Shown here in pieces: positions 1 to 7,076 of a DNA stretch of 22,649 bases. The notes under the pieces were generated by a model. That model did not search any database, was not told the origin of the DNA, and worked only from the letters and a program-made list of their open reading frames with translations. Origin of the DNA: Chitinophagales bacterium (GTDB taxonomy: Bacteria; Bacteroidota; Bacteroidia; Chitinophagales; UBA2359); the NCBI GenBank assembly GCA_020631035.1, contig JAHDIA010000006.1, positions 1 through 22,649 of the forward strand, written 5' to 3'. The translations under genes and the position numbers were made by a program. How positions within the stretch are numbered: position 1 is the first letter of the stretch; each line of letters opens with the position of its first letter.

Positions 1-3000
1 TTGTGGTAGCTGGCGAAAATCAAGTTGAAAGATACAAGAACTACAGAGCATCCGAAGCTGGTGGCAATTATACACCACTTTTGGTTGATGTACATGAAAT
101 CTATGATCAATTTGGTTTTGGTGTTAGCCAGCACCCACAATCGTTTAGAAATTTCTGTAACTTCCTAGTAGATCAATATGAAGATGGCAATTGGAGTATT
201 CAGCCCAAATTTTTATTCTTACTTGGCAAGTCTGTCCGATATGAACAATGCCGAAACAGTACAGAGATTTTCAACGATAACCTAGTACCGACCTATGGTA
301 GCTCTGGTTCTGACAATATGTTGAGCACCCGAAGTATTTTGTCATTCCAAAACCAGTTGGCAACAGGTCGCTTGAGTGCCAAAGATCCCGAAGAAATCAA
401 AGAGTATCTAGACAAAGTAATCGAATATGAAAGCTGGGATGGCAGCTCACTTCCTTGTACAGAAGATGCTAGAAAATGGCTGAAAGATATTTTACACATT
501 GCCTCTGGAGCAAACGGCACTGAAGAAGTTGATTTTTTGAACAATCTCAACCTATACAAAAGCATTGCTGAAGACCGTACTTATGGTGCCAAAGTAGTAG
601 GAACTTTGTCCAGTGCTACTACCGAGGTTGTTACCCTTCCCATTGATCAGTATATGAACAATGGCTTGGCACTGATTACTTTCTTTGGTCACTCCAACGC
701 TCAAATTTGGAAATACGACATTGGCGACCCTGAAGATTATGAAAATGAAGGACGTTATCCATTTATCTTTTCGAGTTCCTGCTTTGTAGGGGACATCCAC
801 AAACCATTTGCAGAAAGCTCCAATATTATGGCAGAAACCTATACCCTTGCGCCCAATAGAGGCTCAATTGGTTTCTTGGCATCGGTCAAATTTGGCTTCC
901 CAACCTTATTACACATTTTCTCAACTGCCTTTTACAAAAACTTTTCTACAGATTTGTATGGTGAACCCATATCTTTGAGTGTACAAAAAACAATTGCTGA
1001 CATTTATGATCCTTCAGAAATTGGTATTCGTTTGACCTCTCAAGAATTTACCCTGAGTTGTGATCCAGCCATTAGCTTGTATCATTTTGACAATCCCGAA
1101 TACATACTTGAATCTTCTTCTGTTGTTTTTGATCCTCCTACACTTTCTGCGGCTTTGGATACTGTTATCATTAATGTAACAGTACTCAATATGGGGAAAG
1201 CAGTTGAAGATTCTATCGACATCACTGTAGAACAAACTTTTCCCAATGGCGAAATAGGCAATGTGGTTGAAGTACGTGTTCCAAGCCCAATCTACGAACA
1301 AACCTATCCTATCAGGATGCCTCTCAAGACACTAGTCAATGCTGCACCAATTGGAGAGAACACTTTTGTAGTGAGCATCAATGATGGAGAAACAGCTACT
1401 GAAGAAGATTGTATGGACAATAATATAGTGGAAAAAACACAATTGATCTTACCTACTACAGCTGTACCCATTGAGCCTTGTGAGTTTTCCATTGTAAGTG
1501 ACAATGGGGTTACTCTTAAAGCCAATTCTGCTTTGCCTATTTTAGGCAATCAAGAATACATTTTCCAAATTGATACCACTGCTACATTTAATAGTCCATT
1601 TTTCTTATCACAACCACCTGGAGCAGCACAAGATGTGGTTACTAGTAGAGGTGGAGTGATTGAGTGGAAGCCAAGTCTCCCACTCATCAACAATACAGTC
1701 TATTACTGGCGAGTAAGTGTCAATCCTCAATCCTCCGAAGAAGAGTTTGCTTGGGAAAGTAGTTCCTTTACTTTTATAAGTGGTGAACCCGATGGTTGGA
1801 ACCAATCGCATTTTTATCAATTCTTGGAAGACAGTTATGAACAAAGTTATTTGGATGAGACCACTCGCACATTTGAATATGACAATATTCCCAATCAATT
1901 GTATTGCAGCAATGTATTACCTACAAATGGAAATCAATACAACGACATTCAATACAAACTCAACAATGACATTGTTGTTCAAAACTCTTGTCTTTTACAA
2001 GGTTCTGCTAGTGATTGTCGGGGTGGTATACACTTTGCCATTATTTCACCAGAAACATTGGAACCCATACAAAATAAATCGACCTTTTTTGGCGGCCCTA
2101 TCTGTGAACAAACAGGCTTGTATGGCAGTAATCACTGTACTCAAAACAATCAAGGTATTTTTCAATTCCATACTGGTACACAAGAAAAGATTGATAGTAT
2201 AGAAAACTTTTTAGAAAACATTCCCAATGGCTATTATGTATTGGCGTATAGCATCAATGACCATAGAATTTATAATAATTCAGAATTAAATTACAATAAT
2301 ATTATTGCTTTCTTTGAAGAAAGCCTTGGAATCAATGGTATGGGTGTCAATGGCACACCTCTATCTTTTTCTCAAATACCCACTGGCTCCACCTTTATTG
2401 CTTTTGGTCGTAAGAATATTCCAACCTACAACAATAGACATCTGAAAACTACCACCATTCAAGATGAACTATTAGAGTTAGATATATTGATTGATAGTAA
2501 AAAAGACCGAGGCAACATCATCAGTACCAAGGTTGGGCCTTCTCAAAGATGGGATCGCCTATTCTGGAATTCAGAACCTTTATATCAAGGCGAAATAGAT
2601 GATGTCATTTCGATTGATGTATATGGAGTAGACAATAATAGTGAACAAACGCTTCTATTCAACACAGGAAACGAGACAGCTTGGGATCTTAGCGATATCG
2701 ATGCTGCACAGTATCCATTCTTGATTCTCAAAGCCATTACCAAAGATACTGTCAACTTTACTATGCCTCAATTGAGACGCTGGAAAGTATTGTTTGATCG
2801 TTATCCCGAATTGGCCCTTAACCAAAATGGAGGTTATCAGTTCCAAAGTGATACGCTCTTTAGTGGCGAGACTGGCTATTTTGAAATGGCTGTTACCAAT
2901 GTTACCAATGTTGACATGGACAGTCTCTTGGTTCACTTTATTCTCATTGATCAAAACAATAATGAAGACACCATCGCCACTACTTTCCCTCCACTTCCTG

Positions 3001-3920
3001 CCAATACAACCCAAAGCATTCAGCAGGAATTTCCAACACAGGGAATGGTAGGGGATGTGTTCTTAGCAGTGGTGGTCAATCCCAATAAAGATCAGCCCGA
3101 AAAGTTTGATTTCAACAACCGTATCACCATTCCATTCCATGTCATTGGCGACAATATCAATCCAACTATGGATGTAACCTTTGATGGAAAACATATTATG
3201 GATGGCGACATTGTTTCAACCAATCCCGAAATCAGTGTCAAGATCAGAGATGAGAATGTATATGCAGCATTGACTGGCAATTCTGCTCAACTGTTCTTGA
3301 CGGCAAATGATTCTGTTTTCCAAGAAATTGATTTGAACAGTGATGAAGTAAGCATCATCACCCCAACTCAAGAACAAGTAGCAGCTGGCGAAAACTGTGT
3401 CGAAATCATCTTTAGTCCAAGTCTTGGTAGTGGTGTTTATCAACTACAAGTAGTGGGCTACGATCAAAATGGCAATTTGGCGGGTATCAATGAGTACTCG
3501 GTGACTTTCCAAGTAATTGAAGACGCATCTATCACCCATGTCGTCAATTACCCCAATCCGTTTACGACTTCCACCCGTTTTGTGTTTACCTTAACAGGTT
3601 CCGAAGTACCTGAAAACCTCAAGATTCAAATCTTCAATATTTCGGGCAAAGTGGTTAGAGAAATCACTGCTGCCGAATTGGGTTCCGTTACGGTTGGTCG
3701 CAACATCACTGACTATGCCTGGGATGGACACGATCAATACGGCAATGAATTGGGCAATGGCGTATACTTCTACCGAGTATTTGCCAGTATTGATGGAGAA
3801 CAAGTTGAGCTTTTCTCTGTTTCTGAAGACGATGCGAATAAATACAATATAGGTTCCACAAACCGCCTCGATGAATTGATGGATAAAAATGGAATTGGTA
3901 AAATGTATAAAATGAGATAA
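1..3920 (+). CDS. C25 (gingipain-type) cysteine peptidase, PorU2-like, 5' truncated by window edge
   Basis: The reading frame is open from the first base to the TAA at 3918-3920. The GTG at position 3 is an internal valine codon, because the paralogue at 12346-16698 has about 435 residues before the equivalent point. The visible 1305 residues begin inside the C25 domain. The Cys/His dyad of the family is present: His in FFGHS (codon 690-692) and Cys in SSCFVGD (codon 780-782), 30 residues apart. Several Ig/CARDB-like beta-rich segments follow. From visible residue ~1182 (NYPNPF...WDGHDQYGNELGNGVYFYRV) there is a FlgD-like C-terminal domain with a tail ending GIGKMYKMR, as in Bacteroidota proteins usually labelled PorU2-like. 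Family knowledge: C25 enzymes are secreted surface proteases or sortases of T9SS. Secretion by T9SS is inferred. One oddity is GKS where the paralogue has GDG. Family call is strong, substrate unknown. Confidence 0.88.
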   Translation, partial: VVAGENQVERYKNYRASEAGGNYTPLLVDVHEIYDQFGFGVSQHPQSFRNFCNFLVDQYEDGNWSIQPKFLFLLGKSVRYEQCRNSTEIFNDNLVPTYGSSGSDNMLSTRSILSFQNQLATGRLSAKDPEEIKEYLDKVIEYESWDGSSLPCTEDARKWLKDILHIASGANGTEEVDFLNNLNLYKSIAEDRTYGAKVVGTLSSATTEVVTLPIDQYMNNGLALITFFGHSNAQIWKYDIGDPEDYENEGRYPFIFSSSCFVGDIHKPFAESSNIMAETYTLAPNRGSIGFLASVKFGFPTLLHIFSTAFYKNFSTDLYGEPISLSVQKTIADIYDPSEIGIRLTSQEFTLSCDPAISLYHFDNPEYILESSSVVFDPPTLSAALDTVIINVTVLNMGKAVEDSIDITVEQTFPNGEIGNVVEVRVPSPIYEQTYPIRMPLKTLVNAAPIGENTFVVSINDGETATEEDCMDNNIVEKTQLILPTTAVPIEPCEFSIVSDNGVTLKANSALPILGNQEYIFQIDTTATFNSPFFLSQPPGAAQDVVTSRGGVIEWKPSLPLINNTVYYWRVSVNPQSSEEEFAWESSSFTFISGEPDGWNQSHFYQFLEDSYEQSYLDETTRTFEYDNIPNQLYCSNVLPTNGNQYNDIQYKLNNDIVVQNSCLLQGSASDCRGGIHFAIISPETLEPIQNKSTFFGGPICEQTGLYGSNHCTQNNQGIFQFHTGTQEKIDSIENFLENIPNGYYVLAYSINDHRIYNNSELNYNNIIAFFEESLGINGMGVNGTPLSFSQIPTGSTFIAFGRKNIPTYNNRHLKTTTIQDELLELDILIDSKKDRGNIISTKVGPSQRWDRLFWNSEPLYQGEIDDVISIDVYGVDNNSEQTLLFNTGNETAWDLSDIDAAQYPFLILKAITKDTVNFTMPQLRRWKVLFDRYPELALNQNGGYQFQSDTLFSGETGYFEMAVTNVTNVDMDSLLVHFILIDQNNNEDTIATTFPPLPANTTQSIQQEFPTQGMVGDVFLAVVVNPNKDQPEKFDFNNRITIPFHVIGDNINPTMDVTFDGKHIMDGDIVSTNPEISVKIRDENVYAALTGNSAQLFLTANDSVFQEIDLNSDEVSIITPTQEQVAAGENCVEIIFSPSLGSGVYQLQVVGYDQNGNLAGINEYSVTFQVIEDASITHVVNYPNPFTTSTRFVFTLTGSEVPENLKIQIFNISGKVVREITAAELGSVTVGRNITDYAWDGHDQYGNELGNGVYFYRVFASIDGEQVELFSVSEDDANKYNIGSTNRLDELMDKNGIGKMYKMR

Positions 3921-3926
3921 GTGAAT

Positions 3927-3964
3927 AACTGCGTCTTGAATCATAGTATTCAAGGCGCAGTTTT
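3927..3964 (+). terminator. Rho-independent-type terminator after the first C25 gene
   Basis: A 15-bp stem (3927-3941 with 3948-3962, one G-U pair, 6-nt loop CATAGT) is followed by a short T run. It begins 7 nt after the C25 stop codon. It also rules out the upstream GTG at 3921 as the start of the next gene, since coding would then run through both arms. Confidence 0.75.
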
Positions 3965-3971
3965 AAAATGT

Positions 3972-5129
3972 ATGATGAAAAACCGCCACCTGTTTACCAT
4001 TCTTATTTTTGTTGTTTCTCTCCTTGTTTTTCAGGGTATTTTGTTCTTTGCTGTTGAAACCGATATACAGGCACACGCTGAATTCACCCTACAAATTTTT
4101 GAAGAAGGTAAAAATCCACCTATCAATTTTCTTTATTACCTGACCCTCTATCTGTTCGCTTTTTGTCAAAACAATTATCAATACCTTCTTCACGCTTCTA
4201 CACTTGTTTTGGCACTGTCAGTTACTGCCAAATATCTTATATCAGAAAACATATTAAGACGGTTGTTGCAAAGCGAAATCCAGCAATTTTCTCGACTCAA
4301 TTGGCTTATTCCGCTTAGTGTGTTTTTGCTATGCTTTTGTTTTTGCCTTCCCAATGTTATCAATGATAATTTTTATTTAGGGCAATTTCCGCCCAATGTC
4401 TGGCACAATTCCACCCTTATTTTTCTGATGCCCTTTGCCCTGCTCTTGTTTTGGCAATCTTATCAACAATTGTTACAGCCCAACAACAAGCGTTTGTGGA
4501 CAATGAGTATACTCATCTTTCTCAATTTGCTGATTAAACCGAGTTTCATTTTTGTATACGCAATGGTCTATCCTTTCTTTTTGTTATACAAATTCCGCTT
4601 GAGTCCCGATTTTTGGAAAAACCTTTTGCCCATAGTAGCAGGTGTGGCTTTTATTGCGCTCGAATATTATTTTATTTTTGTTTTAGCCGAAAACAGCATC
4701 TACGAAAAAAGTACGGAATCCTCTATTGGCATCAAGCCCTTTTTTGTTTGGAACCGCTTTAGTCAAAACATTCCTTTTTCACTCTTGGTTTCTTTGGCAT
4801 TTCCCATTACTTATCTAATATTTTACTGGAAAAATGTTAAGAACCAACTGAGCTTCCACTACATCAATGTGCTTTTTTTGGCGGGTATTGTACTTTTTTC
4901 TCTCCTTGCCGAAACAGGTGAGCGAGAATATCATGGCAACTTTGGTTGGCAAAACATCATCAGTTGTTATTTGCTCTTTTTTATCCTTATCAGCTACTTT
5001 TTAAAACACTACGCCAAAGTCAAAAAATTATTTGTCAAAGACTACCTCATTCTAGGCGTATTTATGCTTCACTTTGTTACAGGTATTCTATTCATCATTC
5101 GTTTGTATTGGAAACATACTTATTATTGA
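3972..5129 (+). CDS. Polytopic membrane protein of unknown function, possibly GT-C-like
   Basis: I do not recognise this 385-residue protein. The frame extends up to a GTG at 3921, but that stretch is the terminator hairpin of the preceding gene, so the ATG at 3972 (or the adjacent one at 3975) followed by Lys-Asn-Arg is the sensible start. It has about 11 hydrophobic segments, starting with one at residues ~6-25 and ending with a helix close to the C-terminus. Right after the first segment, in a predicted extracytoplasmic loop, is an acidic-histidine motif, ETDIQAHAEF. Family knowledge: many GT-C glycosyltransferases carry an acidic motif in the first external loop. Assignment to that fold is only an inference from topology. 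A transporter or other integral membrane protein is equally possible. The gene converges on the YceI gene with a 437-bp repeat-rich spacer between them. Confidence 0.75.
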   Translation: MMKNRHLFTILIFVVSLLVFQGILFFAVETDIQAHAEFTLQIFEEGKNPPINFLYYLTLYLFAFCQNNYQYLLHASTLVLALSVTAKYLISENILRRLLQSEIQQFSRLNWLIPLSVFLLCFCFCLPNVINDNFYLGQFPPNVWHNSTLIFLMPFALLLFWQSYQQLLQPNNKRLWTMSILIFLNLLIKPSFIFVYAMVYPFFLLYKFRLSPDFWKNLLPIVAGVAFIALEYYFIFVLAENSIYEKSTESSIGIKPFFVWNRFSQNIPFSLLVSLAFPITYLIFYWKNVKNQLSFHYINVLFLAGIVLFSLLAETGEREYHGNFGWQNIISCYLLFFILISYFLKHYAKVKKLFVKDYLILGVFMLHFVTGILFIIRLYWKHTYY

Positions 5130-5150
5130 TATTATTGAATGCATAAAAAC

Positions 5151-5369
5151 TTGGACGGAACGCTCTTCTCTTCGGACGATGGTGTCTCCCTGCTTTCCAT
5201 TTCTATGGCGGCATTGGGGAATATTTCGCTTCACCGCCACGCCTAGTTAGAGACGTTGCATGCAACGTCTCTACGAAACGCAACGGAATGCCGCAATATC
5301 CATTGCAATCAGGCGTAGGCATCGCAAGGGGGAATTGGTATCGTTTCTCTTATCCATCCGCTTCACGCC
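5151..5369 (+). repeat. Dispersed GC-rich intergenic repeat, copy A
   Basis: This stretch matches the reverse complement of 8957-9174 nearly end to end. Shared blocks include TTGGACGGAACG (5151-5162), a 21-nt identity at 5203-5223, the GTTGCATGCAACGTCT core of a palindrome, a 20-nt identity at 5312-5331, and the end GCTTCACGCC. It is more GC-rich than the surrounding DNA and holds no credible gene; an open frame at 5288-5566 runs through it by chance. It lies 22 bp after the stop of the membrane protein gene, in a convergent 3'-3' region, as is usual for REP-like or MITE-like elements. Confidence 0.85.
5248..5273. repeat. Perfect 26-bp palindrome inside repeat copy A
   Basis: TAGAGACGTTGCA is followed directly by its reverse complement, centred at 5260/5261. 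It belongs to the AGAGAC...GTCTCT series also present at 5380, 5520 and 9052 and could form a REP-like hairpin. Confidence 0.85.
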
Positions 5370-5379
5370 ACACCATTAC

Positions 5380-5399
5380 AGACCTTGAGTGCAAGGTCT
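5380..5399. repeat. REP-like palindrome, second copy
   Basis: AGACCTTG (5380-5387) pairs with CAAGGTCT (5392-5399) around a 4-nt loop. The right side continues CTAC as in the other copies. The arm sequence differs from its neighbours while the AGAC/GTCT ends are kept, which suggests compensated divergence within one family. Confidence 0.65.
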
Positions 5400-5519
5400 C
5401 TACCAAATATCATAAAAAAGCTGTTCAACTGGGACATATCTCCAATCGAACAGCTTCATTTTCTGGTGTTTGGCATTTTTACAATGCTTATCTCACACCT
5501 TTTCTTTCCTGTTTTAAAG

Positions 5520-5543
5520 AGAGACAATTCGTGAATTGTCTCT
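5520..5543. repeat. REP-like palindrome, third copy, possible terminator of the YceI gene
   Basis: AGAGACAATTC (5520-5530) pairs perfectly with GAATTGTCTCT (5533-5543) around a 2-nt centre. It sits 23 bp beyond the stop codon of the minus-strand YceI gene, so it could stop transcription from that side, though no long T run follows on that strand. Confidence 0.7.
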
Positions 5544-5566
5544 ACAGTGCATCTCTTTTGATTTGA

Positions 5567-6238
5567 TTACTTCGCCACTAGGTTCAAAGCCAAATTGACG
5601 TCTGGGCGAATAAATTTGTCTCCTAGTGATTTGTCACTGCCATAGCTAACACCCCAATCGGTACGATCAATGTTGAAATTGGCGGTTGCTTTCAAACCTT
5701 TATCAGACATTGTTACCTTAGCTGGGAAACTGATGCTTTTGGTTTCTTTCAACAAAGTCAAATTGCCTGTAATGGTGTGGGTAACACCTGGCATTTTGGG
5801 TTTTTCAGCTCCTTCGACTTTTTTATAAGGTGCAATACTGGTCAATACAAATTTTGCTTGAGGGAATTTTTCTACCTTAAAGAAATCATCAGACATCAAG
5901 TGTCCTGCCAAGTTGTTATTGTTTTCTTCATCCATATCCATCACCTTAACCGATTTCATATCCATCACAAAATTACCTGCTTTGATGTCGTCTCCTTGCA
6001 CTGTCAAATCACCCGAAGCAATATTGATGGTTCCTGTGTGTCGTCCTGTTGGTTTGGTCCCAATCCAAGTGACACGACTTTTTTGGGTATCCACAGTGAG
6101 CTTTTTGCTTTCAGCCGTTTGTGGCACTGCTTTGACCTCTTTTTTCTCCTCCACTTTTGCTTCGTCGCTTTTGGGAGCTTGTACACAAGCAACCAAACTC
6201 AACAAAACGATGCTTATACTAAACAGTAAATTCTTCAT
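5567..6238 (-). CDS. YceI-family lipoprotein
   Basis: This is a 223-residue protein with a lipoprotein signal peptide: Lys2, a hydrophobic core, and lipobox SLVAC with the modified cysteine at residue 18. A short Lys/Glu-rich linker (to about residue 46) leads into a YceI-like domain. Characteristic patches are VDTQKSRVTWIGTKPTGRHTGTI, SGDLTV, the GHLMSDDFFKVEKFPQAKF segment, GNLTLLKETKSISFPAKV and FNIDRTDWGVSYG near the end. Family knowledge: YceI proteins are lipocalin-like periplasmic beta-barrels that bind isoprenoid or other amphiphilic ligands; the true ligand here is unknown. The cysteine anchor suggests attachment to the inner or outer membrane. The gene stands alone, converging with the upstream membrane protein gene and divergent from the small gene at 6709. 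Domain call is secure. Confidence 0.93.
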   Translation of the reverse strand: MKNLLFSISIVLLSLVACVQAPKSDEAKVEEKKEVKAVPQTAESKKLTVDTQKSRVTWIGTKPTGRHTGTINIASGDLTVQGDDIKAGNFVMDMKSVKVMDMDEENNNNLAGHLMSDDFFKVEKFPQAKFVLTSIAPYKKVEGAEKPKMPGVTHTITGNLTLLKETKSISFPAKVTMSDKGLKATANFNIDRTDWGVSYGSDKSLGDKFIRPDVNLALNLVAK

Positions 6239-6708
6239 TTCTGAACATTTTATTTATGAAAAGAATACATTTTTCTGAACACTATACAAATCATGCCAAG
6301 CTTTAAAATATTAGAAAAATAAAATTTTAAAAATCTTTAACCTAATCTAAAATCCTAAAAAACAAGCATTTAATATTTAAAAACAGCACAAAGTAACAAA
6401 AAACAAGCAATAAAAAAACGCTATCACCCAATTATGGAATAGTTTTTGCTATTTATCTAGCAAGCATTTAAAATCGCCAAGTTATTTAATTTAAGTGCCA
6501 CACATTTCCCAACCCTTCCGATATGTTTTTAGTCTTTTAAGTCAAATTTGACTTGCATTTTAGCTGTTGTTGCATTGTATAAGTAAACAAGCTTTTACAA
6601 AGACTTACAACAGTAACAAAGTCCCCTTAAAATTGATTTGAAAATATAGACTTTTTTTGAATACCAATACATAAAACACCAATTTGAACAAACAACAACT
6701 CGACGACA
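6239..6708. other. AT-rich divergent spacer, no gene recognised
   Basis: This 470-bp spacer separates the divergent YceI gene and the small membrane protein gene. It is A/T-dominated, has no open frame beyond about 16 codons with a credible start, no clear RNA gene and no long inverted repeat. It presumably holds both promoters. Confidence 0.6.
6260..6290 (-). promoter_or_regulatory. Possible Bacteroidota-type promoter of the YceI gene
   Basis: On the minus strand TTTG is followed after 19 nt by TATTCTTT, resembling the Bacteroidota -33 TTTG / -7 TAnnTTTG pattern with an imperfect -7 box. It would start transcription about 15 nt before the YceI ATG. AT-rich sequence makes chance matches likely. 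Confidence 0.3.
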
Positions 6709-6939
6709 ATGACTTTTCAAAACATACATATCAACAAAGACAAAGGAAAAGATACCATTTTTATCCAAAAAGTAGTTGCTTTATCGCTGCTTTTATTGGC
6801 AACAGTGGCATTGAACTTCTTCGTGTTTTCTAACAAACAAAAAAACGTACACTTTTTTCCATCTGATACCACTGTAGAAAGCAGTATTACACTCAACAAT
6901 ACTGCTACAGTATCATCATTTGTAAAAAACAATCCATAG
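6709..6939 (+). CDS. Small single-pass membrane protein, hypothetical
   Basis: This 76-residue frame starts at ATG 6709 and ends TAG at 6937. The N-terminal ~20 residues are polar and Lys/Asp-rich. One strongly hydrophobic segment lies at about residues 22-40 (VVALSLLLLATVALNFFVF). The remaining ~35 residues are Thr/Ser/Asn-rich and presumably extracytoplasmic. No family is recognised. The clean N-in single-helix layout, the long upstream spacer available for a promoter and a terminator-like hairpin 78 bp downstream support a real gene. The alternative is a chance frame in AT-rich DNA. Confidence 0.5.
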   Translation: MTFQNIHINKDKGKDTIFIQKVVALSLLLLATVALNFFVFSNKQKNVHFFPSDTTVESSITLNNTATVSSFVKNNP

Positions 6940-7017
6940 AATGACGTACAATTAAATAAATTTTTCTCATAGTGTTTGGTTTACTTTACTTGCAAATTTT
7001 CTAATTTAGCAAAAATT

Positions 7018-7049
7018 AAAATGGCATCCTTTTTTGGATGTCATTTTAT
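7018..7049 (+). terminator. Hairpin terminator between the small membrane gene and the ABC-F gene
   Basis: AAAATGGCATCC (7018-7029) pairs with GGATGTCATTTT (7036-7047), one G-U pair, loop of six T, followed by ATTTTA. It probably ends the 6709 transcript. Its 3' arm contains the ATG at 7038, so that ATG is unlikely to start the ABC-F gene. An attenuator role for the ABC-F leader is an alternative. Confidence 0.6.
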
Positions 7050-7076
7050 TTTATAGTAGCTTCCAATCAAAATAGC

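Noticed and set aside
1..3920. Genuine PorU sortase
   Set aside because: The C-terminal domain and tail look like the PorU2-type C25 group; with the N-terminal part missing and no other T9SS machinery genes nearby, PorU itself cannot be supported.
3921..3971. GTG start at 3921 for the membrane protein gene
   Set aside because: The stretch is a 15-bp stem terminator of the preceding gene; the encoded residues precede a better ATG-ATG-AAA start at 3972.
5288..5566. Open frame of 92 codons on the plus strand
   Set aside because: It runs through the dispersed repeat and two palindromes and shows no protein-like features.
7038..7076. ATG 7038 as start of the ABC-F gene
   Set aside because: It lies in the 3' arm of a hairpin, and the ABC-F family begins at MNYLYAVNLSK, encoded from 7077.
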